Of a stretch of DNA of 64,000 bases, positions 1 through 8,422 are shown one piece after another (position 1 is the stretch's first letter; each line of letters opens with the position of its first letter). The stretch covers positions 2,641,501 to 2,705,500 of the forward strand of contig NZ_CP015506.1 of NCBI RefSeq assembly GCF_000294775.2. Direction: 5' to 3'. This stretch comes from Cytobacillus oceanisediminis 2691. GTDB lineage: Bacteria > Bacillota > Bacilli > Bacillales > Cytobacillaceae. Position numbers and translations under genes: made by a program. The notes beneath the pieces are model-generated. The model did not search any database and was not told where the DNA came from. It saw only the letters and a list, made by a program, of their open reading frames with translations.

Positions 1-94
1 TCGCAGACTAAGAACGCCACGTCCTGTGGCAACATCTGCATGACCCCCATCCTGGGGGCCTCCTCGAGGGGGTGGGCAAGGTGCTAGTAAGTTA
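1..94 (-). repeat. Dispersed repeat, shortened inverted copy
   Basis: The first 94 bases match, in reverse complement, both ends of the element at 38455-38645. Shared landmarks are the GACCCCCATCC block, the CTCGAGGGGG block and a GTGCTAG-like end. About 60 bp of the middle of the other copy are missing. The copy may continue beyond the window start. From 95 to 150 nothing else is recognised. Confidence 0.8.
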
Positions 95-150
95 TCGACG
101 TTTAAAAATTATCACTGCTACTTAATTTTGGCGGGGGTTAGTCCGGGAGA

Positions 151-750
151 TTAGATTTCCAAATCCATTAGAATGCCCTTTTTCACGTAGTCAATTATTT
201 TCCGGGCTTCATCAAATGCTCTTTTTCTCCCATAAGGATCCTGCATCCATTGTTCCTTCCCTGTTGCACCATCATCAGAACATACAAGAGAATAGTGAAT
301 CCACTTCGGCATATACGTCAACAATGTCATGTGCAGCCTTCTCATATGAAAAGGAGCAGTCACAATGATAATATTGGAGATATTCTCCAGCCCGCACATC
401 CGATCCATAACCAGCATCGAGGCAAGTACATTTTCTTTCGTATGAAGAGAGATATTTTCAATGAAAAGGTCTTTTGGAGGAATTCCGAACCCTATTGCTT
501 TTTTCATAAGCATTTCTGCTTCAGTCAATTCATGTCCAGACCAACTTACACCGCCGGAGAAAAGTAATTTATTTGCCCTGCCTTTTTGATAAAGTCTGAT
601 GGCTTCAGGAAGACGATATTCTGCTGCCTTGCTGCTTCCTGGCACAAAGATCAAATCCCCTTTTTGAAGATTATCCTCAATGCCATAGTACAGAAGCATG
701 GATATATCATTTTCACTTAAATGACTGGGGCTGAATTCTGAGATTTTCAC
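151..750 (-). CDS. DUF218/YdcF-SanA family protein
   Basis: This encodes 199 residues from a GTG start preceded by GGGAGGGAG. The sequence has the DUF218 pattern: an early FVPGSS segment (about residues 35-40), a LLFSGG strand (about 62-67), and a TKENV helix (about 104-108) followed by IIIVTAPFHMRR (about 127-138). Family members are often membrane or envelope associated, and some act in cell-wall or vancomycin-sensitivity phenotypes; the biochemical activity is poorly defined. No transmembrane segment is seen here, so this is the short soluble form. It appears monocistronic. Confidence 0.8.
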   Translation of the reverse strand: MKISEFSPSHLSENDISMLLYYGIEDNLQKGDLIFVPGSSKAAEYRLPEAIRLYQKGRANKLLFSGGVSWSGHELTEAEMLMKKAIGFGIPPKDLFIENISLHTKENVLASMLVMDRMCGLENISNIIIVTAPFHMRRLHMTLLTYMPKWIHYSLVCSDDGATGKEQWMQDPYGRKRAFDEARKIIDYVKKGILMDLEI

Positions 751-834
751 ACATCTCCCTCCCTTTCACCCTAGCTATATTTACCTTTATTATACTATTC
801 ATCACGGACAAGAGCTCTTCATACACATGCCTAG

Positions 835-868
835 AAAAAAATAAAAAGCAGCGGAATCCGCTGCTTTT
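835..868 (-). terminator. Rho-independent terminator of azoR
   Basis: A 12-bp perfect stem (AAAAGCAGCGGA and its complement) is followed on the minus strand by a T-rich run, directly after the azoreductase stop. Confidence 0.9.
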
Positions 869-871
869 AGT

Positions 872-1507
872 TTAGAATGTTTTCGCTTTGTCTTTTGCAC
901 GTGCAATAGCATCTGCTTTGATTTCTTCGGCTTTATCAGGCATTGCGTTGTGCCCTTCCACAAAAAGTCCTTCAAATGAAGGGACACCGAAGAATTGCAT
1001 TAATACTGTCAAATAGCGGTGACCCATTTCCATCTCTGCTGCAGGTCCTTCGGAATAAATGCCTCCGCGAGCCTGGATGTGAATCGCTTTTTTATCAGAC
1101 AATAATCCAATTGGACCTTCTGCCGTATACTTAAAAGCTTTGCCGGCTACTGCCACAGAATCAAGATACGCTTTCATTACTGGAGGGAACGAGAAGTTCC
1201 AAAGCGGTGTAACGAAAACATATTTATCGGCTGCAACGAATTGTTCGCTTAATTCGGATAAGCGGCCTACTTTCGCCTTTTCATCTTCTGATAGTTCCTC
1301 AAAACCTTTGCCGGACTGAAGTTTACCCCATCCGCTGAATACATCCACATCAATTTGCGGGATATTTTCCTTGTATAAATCAATATGAACTACTTCATCA
1401 TTTGGATTGGCTTCCTTGTAGGAATCAATAAAAGCCTTTCCTGCTGCCATACTATATGACACCTTATCGTCATGAGGGTGTGCTGTAATATACAAAACTT
1501 GAGCCAT
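872..1507 (-). CDS. azoR: FMN-dependent NADH-azoreductase
   Basis: This encodes 211 residues with the flavodoxin-like fold of the AzoR family: an N-terminal beta strand and phosphate loop ([12 protein letters not shown], about residues 8-19), a [16 protein letters not shown] flavin-contact segment (about 100-115) and the [10 protein letters not shown] loop (about 146-155). Members are homodimeric cytosolic enzymes that reduce azo bonds and quinones with NADH and are usually linked to thiol or quinone stress. The start ATG follows AAAGGTGA. The gene stands alone with its own terminator. Length agrees with the family norm of 200-210. Confidence 0.93.
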   Translation of the reverse strand: MAQVLYITAHPHDDKVSYSMAAGKAFIDSYKEANPNDEVVHIDLYKENIPQIDVDVFSGWGKLQSGKGFEELSEDEKAKVGRLSELSEQFVAADKYVFVTPLWNFSFPPVMKAYLDSVAVAGKAFKYTAEGPIGLLSDKKAIHIQARGGIYSEGPAAEMEMGHRYLTVLMQFFGVPSFEGLFVEGHNAMPDKAEEIKADAIARAKDKAKTF

Positions 1508-1662
1508 AATTCAATCACCTTTCCATTTTGAGTTGACATTTTAGTTTGAATCAGAAATAAAGTATGTATTCATCTGCAGTATGAACATTTTTATTCTTAA
1601 TCCGAGATAATCATATTCAAAATAAAAAAGAAATTCAAATTATCTGCTCATGCTTATCCATC

Positions 1663-1689
1663 AAAAATAAAAAAGACCCACTACGGGTC
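1663..1689 (-). terminator. Terminator of the 49-aa gene
   Basis: The stem GACCC/GGGTC is followed on the minus strand by a long T-run, seven bases after the stop codon of the small gene. Confidence 0.85.
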
Positions 1690-1695
1690 CTCCCA

Positions 1696-1845
1696 TTATT
1701 CTTGTTCTTCAGTTGAGTATGGATTGGTTCCGATATTTTTTCTCATTTCGTCTGTCAGTTCAAAAGGAATGCTTAAACTTGCTTTATCATCTTTTTCATA
1801 ATTGATTTGCACACTTCCATCATAATGGAATGGCTTATTTTCCAT
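1696..1845 (-). CDS. Small hypothetical protein (49 aa)
   Basis: A 49-residue reading frame starts at ATG 1845 after TAGGAGTG, a good ribosome site at correct distance, and ends just before a clear terminator. The product is acidic and soluble, beginning MENKPFHYDGSVQINYEKDD and ending NPYSTEEQE. It is not recognised. A ribosome site, a codon pattern like the neighbours and a dedicated terminator all argue that it is real. The 345 bases between azoR and the next large gene are otherwise empty. Confidence 0.75.
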   Translation of the reverse strand: MENKPFHYDGSVQINYEKDDKASLSIPFELTDEMRKNIGTNPYSTEEQE

Positions 1846-1985
1846 GCGAAGATCACTCCTAATAGTTTGTTTTAATTTATTATATACTGAAAAGGACCTA
1901 TTTTGTCAGAAAAATATAAAAATTATATCTTTATTTTCCTGCTTCTATTGTCCCCATTGAACATCCATTTTTATTCTGATTTCTT

Positions 1986-2024
1986 AAAAAATAAAAAAGC
2001 ATTATTTCCAATAGGAAATAATGC
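1986..2024 (-). terminator. Terminator of the CBS-domain protein gene
   Basis: An 11-bp perfect stem (GCATTATTTCC/GGAAATAATGC) is followed by a T-rich tract on the minus strand, just after the stop at 2035. Confidence 0.9.
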
Positions 2025-2034
2025 TCAAATTTCA

Positions 2035-3264
2035 TCAGGGCGTCTTTTTCTTGATTTCCACCAGTTTAAGCCTGTTGTCTTCAATTGATTTTATTTCAAA
2101 ATGCAGGTGATGATAATCCAGCGTTTCCCCTTCTGCAGGAAAATGACCTATTTCTTTCAATAAGAATCCGGCAAGGATATCCTCATCTTCAGGGATTTTT
2201 GTTTTAAAAGCTTCATTAATTCTGCGGATTGAGAGTTTTGCGTGTACAATAATATGGTTTTCAGTTAATTCATCAATAAGGATTTCGCTGCCTTCATCCG
2301 TTTCATCCTCTATTTCCTGCCCCAGCATGGCTTCAAGAATATCTTCATGTGAGATGATCCCTTTTGTTCCGCCATATTCATCAAGAACGATTGCGAGGTG
2401 CTTCCTTTCTTTCATCATCATTTTGAAGACCTTGTCTATGCTATGAAATTCATATACAAACAAGGGCTCCAGGTCAGTAAAATCTTTCAATGTTTTTTCA
2501 GGCTGACTGGACCAGGCGAGCAATATTTTTGAATGAAATACTCCGACAATATTATCCATATTGTCTTTATATACTGGATACCTTGTAAAACGGTTATTCA
2601 TTACAATATCCTTTGCCTCTTCTATTGTCGCGTCATAAGGAATTCCTTCAATTTCCATTCGAGGGGTTTTCAGTGCGTCGCTGACATCTAAGTTATAAAA
2701 ATCAATGATCCCTTTAATTCGTTGTGTTTCTTCTTCATGGAAGGTCCCTTCGCTTGTAGCGATATCAACCATGGTAATGAGCTCTTCTTTTGATACAGAA
2801 ACAGAATCTGCCTGATTTTTAGAAAGGAATTTAATGATGCCTCTAGTGAATTTGGATATTAAAAAAGTGACCGGCTTTAAGATAATCATGAGGACTCGAA
2901 TTACAGGAAACACTAGATAGGCAATTTTATCGGCAAAGCTTGCAGCAACTGATTTTGGCAGAACTTCTGCAAATAAGATAAGTGCTACAGTCAAAATACC
3001 TGTTGCCACACCCACGTTAAATCCGTAATCAAGCGCAATGATGGTAACCAGTGTAGGCAACATGATATTTGCAATATTATTGCCGATTAAAATTGAAGTA
3101 ATCATCTCATCAGGTTTCGAGACAACCTCTAATATTCTTTGCGATTTCTTATCGTTGTTATCAGCTCTGGATTTTAATTTCATTTTGTTAACGGCAGTCA
3201 GTGCCGTTTCACTTCCCGACAGGAAAAAAGACATAAACATAAAAAACATAATAGCAATAAACAA
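2035..3264 (-). CDS. DUF21 (CNNM)-CBS pair-CorC_HlyC membrane protein
   Basis: This is a hemolysin C/CorC-like protein of the UPF0053 family, proposed to transport or sense divalent cations (Mg2+/Co2+). An N-terminal DUF21 region with about four membrane helices carries the SGSETALTAVN motif. Two CBS domains follow in the middle (one contains TPRMEIEGIP), then a C-terminal CorC_HlyC domain. The longest frame starts at ATG 3297. However, TGGAGG lies nine bases before TTG 3264, and starting there gives the usual family N-terminus (MFIAIMFFMFMSFFLSGSE), so I prefer 3264 (409 aa). It is a single gene with its own terminator. Confidence 0.88.
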   Translation of the reverse strand: MFIAIMFFMFMSFFLSGSETALTAVNKMKLKSRADNNDKKSQRILEVVSKPDEMITSILIGNNIANIMLPTLVTIIALDYGFNVGVATGILTVALILFAEVLPKSVAASFADKIAYLVFPVIRVLMIILKPVTFLISKFTRGIIKFLSKNQADSVSVSKEELITMVDIATSEGTFHEEETQRIKGIIDFYNLDVSDALKTPRMEIEGIPYDATIEEAKDIVMNNRFTRYPVYKDNMDNIVGVFHSKILLAWSSQPEKTLKDFTDLEPLFVYEFHSIDKVFKMMMKERKHLAIVLDEYGGTKGIISHEDILEAMLGQEIEDETDEGSEILIDELTENHIIVHAKLSIRRINEAFKTKIPEDEDILAGFLLKEIGHFPAEGETLDYHHLHFEIKSIEDNRLKLVEIKKKTP

Positions 3265-3496
3265 ATTTGGTTTCCTCCATTTTTTATATACATTCATTTG
3301 TAATTGTTTTTACCCAATTTGCACACGCAAAAACTGTGCCTTGCAAAATTGAATAATTATCCATTCATTATAAGGTAAATGAAAGCTTATCGAAAATAAT
3401 AAGCATTTTCGAATAGGCTGAACCTATTTCAATAAAATAAGTCTCTTTGCCCATAATATACTTTGAGCAAATTACCTAAAGGAAGAAGGATAAGAT

Positions 3497-4741
3497 ATGC
3501 GCAAGGTTTTTTTGATTCTTTGGTGCTTCCTGTTTATTATTCCGTCAGCTGCATGGGGAGATACGGGAGAAAATAATGTGCAGGCAGCTTTTATACGCAA
3601 TGGCTATTTGTGGTTAAAAACAGGAAATATCGAAGAACAGATTACAGCTGACCCTGCTAAGTTCAATCATACGCCAAAGTGGTCCTATGACGGCCAATGG
3701 CTTTTATATGAAAAGGAAGCGAAAGAACTGCCTTCGATTGAAAAAAGCACAGAGATATGGGTATACAATGTAAAGGCAAAAAAGCATATAAAGATCTTTC
3801 AAGGTGGCGGGAATGCTAAATGGGCACCGTCCGATAATAAGATTGCTTTTACCAGCAACAGTGTTTTAAATATTTCAGATTTGAAAGAATTCCATAACGT
3901 AGCTTTAGGAGTAGATGATTTTAATTGGTATCCTGACGGAAAAGGCTTTATTGTGTCTTCAAGCGCTGTCTTAAGGCCTGATGGCTGGACAAGTCCCATC
4001 CTATATAAGGTTCAGCTGCCGAACGATCTTGAAAAGCTAAATTTGACCGATTACGTTGAACCTCTTTTCACGATTCCTAAGGAAATTGGCAACGGCAAAG
4101 CTTCCATTATGTCCATTAATGCAACCACATTTAAATTTTCACCAGATGGAAAATGGATCTCATTCATTGTTAATCCAACTGCATCATGGTCCATGGACAG
4201 TGATATGGTCTGTGTCATCTCTGCAAATGGAAAAAATTTTGAAGTTCTTGATGAGATGATCCTTCATTTGGACGTCCCTAAATGGGCACCCGGCAGAAAT
4301 TTATTGGGCTATATTGCTGGCGGGGGCAGAATTGTGATGGGCTTTAAAAACAAAAAATTGAAGGTGACTGAATTGCCTGCTTTTAAAACTATGAACCTTA
4401 CACCAGCAAAATCTGCGGAAATGGGCTTTACCTGGGTGGATAATGAGAGGCTGGTTGCATCACGGGTGGATGAAAGTGAATGGTCCAATGATCCTCAGAG
4501 GCGGCCCGAACCAACACTTTGTTTGATTCAGCTAAACAAGACCCAGCAAACCAGAATCACCTATCCCAAAAAAACAATTGGGGATTATGAACCTCTTTAT
4601 ATTAAGGATGCCCGTAAATTAATATGGGTCCGAAAAAAGCTTGCCCAGCATAAAGGAGATTTATGGATTGCAGATCTCAACGGTAAAAATGCGAAGGTGT
4701 GGGCAAAGGATGTTGAACAATATTCGTTTTATGTAAAATAA
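3497..4741 (+). CDS. Secreted TolB-like beta-propeller protein
   Basis: This encodes 414 residues with a signal peptide (MRKVFLILWCFLFIIPSAAWG, cleavage near residue 22). Several PD40/WD40-like blades follow, typified by PKWSYDGQWLLYE, AKWAPSDNKIAFTS, FKFSPDGKWISFI and PKWAPGRNLLGYI. In Firmicutes such proteins are exported propellers of unknown ligand; the TolB name does not imply a Tol-Pal system here. The start follows AAGGAAGAAGGA. It is monocistronic and convergent with the nos genes. Confidence 0.8.
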   Translation: MRKVFLILWCFLFIIPSAAWGDTGENNVQAAFIRNGYLWLKTGNIEEQITADPAKFNHTPKWSYDGQWLLYEKEAKELPSIEKSTEIWVYNVKAKKHIKIFQGGGNAKWAPSDNKIAFTSNSVLNISDLKEFHNVALGVDDFNWYPDGKGFIVSSSAVLRPDGWTSPILYKVQLPNDLEKLNLTDYVEPLFTIPKEIGNGKASIMSINATTFKFSPDGKWISFIVNPTASWSMDSDMVCVISANGKNFEVLDEMILHLDVPKWAPGRNLLGYIAGGGRIVMGFKNKKLKVTELPAFKTMNLTPAKSAEMGFTWVDNERLVASRVDESEWSNDPQRRPEPTLCLIQLNKTQQTRITYPKKTIGDYEPLYIKDARKLIWVRKKLAQHKGDLWIADLNGKNAKVWAKDVEQYSFYVK

Positions 4742-4749
4742 AAAGCTGG

Positions 4750-4784
4750 CCAAAAAGCGGTTCCTAATTGGAATCGCCTTTTGG
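4750..4784. terminator. Bidirectional terminator between tolB-like gene and nosF
   Basis: A 15-bp stem (CCAAAAAGCGGTTCC with one wobble) with a TAATT loop lies between convergent genes and has A/T-rich arms on both sides. Confidence 0.75.
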
Positions 4785-4786
4785 AC

Positions 4787-5485
4787 TTATCCTGATAGCT
4801 GTTCATTCTTGTGAATGAAAAGGAATATTTCCTCCAATGATGTGCATCCGTATTCCTTATACACCTGTTTAAGTGCTCCATAGAATTTTAACTTCCCATT
4901 AAATAAAATGATTACCTTGTCTGCGATCTCAATGGCGTCTCTCATAATATGACTGCTGACAATGATTGTTTTATTCTGCTCTTTCAGTTCCTTTATTATT
5001 TTTTTTAGCTGAATTACCCAATAGGGGTCCAATCCGTCTGTCGGTTCATCGAGAATATAAATGTCCGTTTCCGCAAGCAGACACTGAGCAAGATTAAGCC
5101 GCTGGGACATCCCTTTTGAGAATCCTCCAGCTTTTTGGTTCCGTTCGCTCCAAAGGCCTGTTTTTTGTAATACCCATTTGATGGATTCCTTGTTTTTATT
5201 TAGAAATCGCCTGTAATAATCAAGGATTTCGTAAGGTGTAAGTTCAGATGGGAAAATCAATTGGTCAGGCATGTAAGCAAATGTTTTTTGCTGTTTCGAA
5301 TGGAATACGACACTTCCTTTGGAAGGACTATCAACGCCTGTAAGCATTTTAATCATCGTACTTTTTCCGGCTCCATTCCCTCCGCACAAAACAATACATT
5401 CCCCCTTTTCAATGTGGAGATTCAACGGTGCCAATGCTGTCTTTTTTTTATATGATTTGGATAAATCCTTCAATTCCAAAATCAT
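4787..5485 (-). CDS. nosF: NosF-like ABC transporter ATP-binding subunit
   Basis: This encodes about 232 residues of an ABC ATPase. Walker A is GGNGAGKST (about residues 35-43), the signature is FSKGMSQR and Walker B is IYILDEPTDGLDP. With NosY it forms the ABC complex thought to supply sulfur for the copper-sulfide centre of N2O reductase or otherwise support NosZ maturation. GTG 5494 is possible, but ATG 5485 is better spaced from AGAGGTG and lies one base after the nosY stop, indicating coupling. No nosZ is present in the window, so the client protein is uncertain. Confidence 0.8.
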   Translation of the reverse strand: MILELKDLSKSYKKKTALAPLNLHIEKGECIVLCGGNGAGKSTMIKMLTGVDSPSKGSVVFHSKQQKTFAYMPDQLIFPSELTPYEILDYYRRFLNKNKESIKWVLQKTGLWSERNQKAGGFSKGMSQRLNLAQCLLAETDIYILDEPTDGLDPYWVIQLKKIIKELKEQNKTIIVSSHIMRDAIEIADKVIILFNGKLKFYGALKQVYKEYGCTSLEEIFLFIHKNEQLSG

Positions 5486-5486
5486 T

Positions 5487-6440
5487 TTACACACCTCTCT
5501 TCGTTAAAAGCCGGGCTGATGTTATGAAAGTTATAAAAATAATGAGGATAATGGATAATGTCAGGGCAAGTGTGAGAGATCCATTTGCCCCCCACTTCTC
5601 GATCATTAAGTATTCCGGACCAAATACATATTCGGAATTCAGTTTTGAAATCGACCAGACGCGAACGGATTCCACAGGGTTTAGAAGGATTAAAAAGAAT
5701 AGACTGATTTGCTTCAATGAATAAGGAATCCACCCGGTGACTGAAAAGATGATGAATTCATATACAAACACCATAAGGATCCATAAAATGATTGCTGCTG
5801 ACAGTCCTTGCATCCTTGATTTGGAAATTGCTCCTATCAGTAAAGATACTGCTGAGAATACAAGGATTAAAAACATATTAACCAATAAAAATACTTGAAA
5901 AATATGTGCTACAATGGAACTGCCCGCCAAAGAGAAAATGAAGCCGAAGAGACCATATGATAGGCCTATCACAAAGAATAATGAGAGAACCAAAGAAAGG
6001 AATTTGCTGATCAGGTAATATCCTGAAGATTCATGATAGGTTCTGTATAAGGATAATCTTCCATTTTCTTTATCGGCAATAATGGAACTGCCGCCAAGGA
6101 TCATACATATGATGGGCAGCATCCAAAGAGAAAGATTCATCAGCATGGCAATTGAACGATTGTAGGCAGACTGGCTAAAATCGGCCGTATCCCCCTCTTC
6201 CGGCTTTATTTCTTTGAGGCCGTAATATTCCGGGTTAACACCCATGGTTTCGATATTGGCATTCACACCTTCCAGTCCATAGGAAACTTCAGCTGGTTCT
6301 GATTTGACAGATTGAAGACCATACAAGTAAAGAAGGCCTGCCAGAAAGAAAAAAAGAATCATAAAATTTAAAAGCCACCTGCTTCTTAACAGCAGCCGAA
6401 GCTCATATTTAGTCATAGAATACAATAGTTTGGGATTCAT
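5487..6440 (-). CDS. nosY: NosY-like ABC transporter permease
   Basis: This encodes 317 residues with about six hydrophobic membrane helices. A cytoplasmic N-terminus (MNPKLLYSMTKYELRLLLRS) is followed by a helix and a large extracytoplasmic loop (about residues 45-95), then five more helices. This is the ABC-2 permease plan of NosY. The ribosome site is AGGAGG seven bases before ATG. The gene sits between nosL and nosF, the normal order of the nos accessory genes, which gives the name more weight than sequence alone. Confidence 0.78.
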   Translation of the reverse strand: MNPKLLYSMTKYELRLLLRSRWLLNFMILFFFLAGLLYLYGLQSVKSEPAEVSYGLEGVNANIETMGVNPEYYGLKEIKPEEGDTADFSQSAYNRSIAMLMNLSLWMLPIICMILGGSSIIADKENGRLSLYRTYHESSGYYLISKFLSLVLSLFFVIGLSYGLFGFIFSLAGSSIVAHIFQVFLLVNMFLILVFSAVSLLIGAISKSRMQGLSAAIILWILMVFVYEFIIFSVTGWIPYSLKQISLFFLILLNPVESVRVWSISKLNSEYVFGPEYLMIEKWGANGSLTLALTLSIILIIFITFITSARLLTKRGV

Positions 6441-6475
6441 ATCGTTTCCTCCTCATGCTGAGGGAAAATTAAGCT

Positions 6476-6949
6476 TTAATGGCTGTGTTTCATTCCTTCT
6501 CCTTTAAAGCTCTTAATATCTGCTTTTAGAAGCTCATCTTTCGAATACGCTGTACCTCCGTTTTTTTTCTGAAATTCCTCGGCTTTTTCTAATGATTCAA
6601 AGGCTGCAATTCCATAGCTCATGGGACTTTCTATATGGCCGTTCTGTATAAAAGAGCTTGTTTCAAACGATATCCATTCCCTGCTGAGATAATCATGCAC
6701 AAAGGCAGCATCATATTCAGGATTCTCAGTCTGTATATATTGAGTCATGCAGCCAATGTCATCGAACAAAACAGGCTCCCCGCTTTTCAAAATGAGCTGT
6801 GCTGCTGACTCCAGCTCTGCAATACCCATATTGCAGTTATCGCAGCTATCACGATTGTGTTTAATTTCTGTCGGTTCCGTCGCTGATGATGAGCAGGCAC
6901 TTAACAATATCACCAGAATCGCCATTAGGAGAATAGTTCTATATTTCAT
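6476..6949 (-). CDS. nosL: NosL copper-binding lipoprotein
   Basis: From ATG 6949 the product is 157 residues, with a lipoprotein signal peptide ending in the lipobox LLSAC (lipidated Cys about residue 19). The diagnostic NosL segment CDNCNMGI (Cys-x2-Cys-x-Met) is followed by a DDIGCM motif. NosL binds Cu(I) and delivers it to apo-NosZ. The upstream TTG at 6964 is a less likely start because GGGAGGAAG sits exactly ahead of ATG 6949. That ATG lies inside the last codons of nosD (11-base overlap), so translation is probably coupled. The C-terminus is His-rich (KHSH). Confidence 0.9.
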   Translation of the reverse strand: MKYRTILLMAILVILLSACSSSATEPTEIKHNRDSCDNCNMGIAELESAAQLILKSGEPVLFDDIGCMTQYIQTENPEYDAAFVHDYLSREWISFETSSFIQNGHIESPMSYGIAAFESLEKAEEFQKKNGGTAYSKDELLKADIKSFKGEGMKHSH

Positions 6950-8291
6950 TGTGCTTCCTCCCAAAATTAAATATAAGCAAACTTGCCAAAGTGATCAGGA
7001 AAAAGAATAGGATTATAGGAAATTCACGGCTATGATTGATATGATTTTTTTCTGAAATGAATTTTTTCTGTTTCACAGGCACAGGTTCAGCAAGCGGCGA
7101 TTCATCTATGATAAATGCTTGTGATGGAATTGGGGTGTATTGTTCAATCATATTCCATAGCTCTACGGATGGACTTTGATAAAAGACCTGCAATAAAGGC
7201 TCATCATCTGCCATCTGATAAAATACATCTCCGCTTTTATAGGCAAAGTCCACTTTATGGTCATTATCCAAATTTAATAAATGATGATCATCAAAATAGT
7301 TTCCATAATTGTCTTTACTGAATAGATTCCTGTTATCTTTTTCCGAGATGACTTGTCTTGTATTCCCTGAAAAATTATTTAAATAAATGGTATTATCATT
7401 TGAATTCTTCCCAATTTCAAGTCCGGTATCATTTCTCAGAACATTGTTAAATTCAAGTCTGTTTCTTTTTGCATGTTCAAGAATAATCCCTCTGAAATTG
7501 CCTTTTACAATATTGGAGGATATTTTGGAATCGAATGTGTCATAAATAAAAATTCCTGCTCCGTCAATCTCTGTATTTTTAAAGAAGTAGTTTTCAAGTA
7601 TAAAAACTTCATAGCTTTGCATGATCATAAGGCCGTTGATACTTTCGGTTACCTGATTGTCAGCTATTAATATATTTCGCGAATCCATCGTGTGAACACC
7701 ATACCGTGCTTTAAACATGATGTTCCCTGTGACTTCACAAAAATCTGAATAGGACACATAAACACCATCCTGTGTGTGATAGAAGTAATTCTCCTTTACT
7801 GCAGTATTGGGTGCTTCAACTAAATAAATGCCAAAGCCGCTGTGCCGATTCCTGCCATTGAAGCTGGTAATGAGGTTATTTTCAAACCTGTGTCCATAGG
7901 AATTCCTTGCATAGATGCCGTGAAATACATTTCTTAGGGCAATATGATGGAGATAGGCACGGTCTCCTTTCACATATATTCCAGCATTCTGTGATCCGCT
8001 TCCCTCCACTTCCAGATTTTCCACAATGACATCATCTGCTGCAATCGTCAGCACATGGCCTTTTTCTGTTCCCAATATTCTTGTTCCTTTATCCCCAATT
8101 ATGTGAACCTTTCTCTCTATAAGTATGTTTCCTTCATATATTCCGGATTGTAATTTTATGACTGATACCTGTGGGTCTGACAAGGCCGCTTTCAGCTCTT
8201 TTGATGAAGCTGCTGTCATTTCCTGAGCGGAAGCTTTTCCGGCAAGGATCAAACTTAAAAATAATAGGAACCATCCGATTTTTTTATACAC
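6939..8291 (-). CDS. nosD: NosD-like parallel beta-helix protein
   Basis: This encodes 450 residues with a signal peptide (to about residue 22). A long right-handed beta-helix of NosD/CASH-type repeats (about 50-330) has rungs such as GIYVKGDRAYLHHIALRN and GIFIYDTFDSKISSNIVKG, and a C-terminal membrane helix lies at about 420-440. NosD is exported and is needed for N2O reductase maturation. The start is GTG after AGGTGAGC. The 131 bp between nirK and nosD contain no terminator, so co-transcription with nirK is possible. Confidence 0.88.
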   Translation of the reverse strand: MYKKIGWFLLFLSLILAGKASAQEMTAASSKELKAALSDPQVSVIKLQSGIYEGNILIERKVHIIGDKGTRILGTEKGHVLTIAADDVIVENLEVEGSGSQNAGIYVKGDRAYLHHIALRNVFHGIYARNSYGHRFENNLITSFNGRNRHSGFGIYLVEAPNTAVKENYFYHTQDGVYVSYSDFCEVTGNIMFKARYGVHTMDSRNILIADNQVTESINGLMIMQSYEVFILENYFFKNTEIDGAGIFIYDTFDSKISSNIVKGNFRGIILEHAKRNRLEFNNVLRNDTGLEIGKNSNDNTIYLNNFSGNTRQVISEKDNRNLFSKDNYGNYFDDHHLLNLDNDHKVDFAYKSGDVFYQMADDEPLLQVFYQSPSVELWNMIEQYTPIPSQAFIIDESPLAEPVPVKQKKFISEKNHINHSREFPIILFFFLITLASLLIFNFGRKHNEI

Positions 8292-8422
8292 TCAGCGCTC
8301 ACCTGCCCGGAAATATGATTTCTGGCCGCCGCCTATTAATTCTAAATAGACCGCCGGAAAAAGGATTCCATTTTTAATTTGTATCTTGTATAATTTATTT
8401 TAAGTTGAGTTTTTATTTATAT

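Noticed and set aside
1903..2088. 61-codon plus-strand frame
   Set aside because: It crosses a terminator and the end of the CBS protein gene and has no ribosome site.
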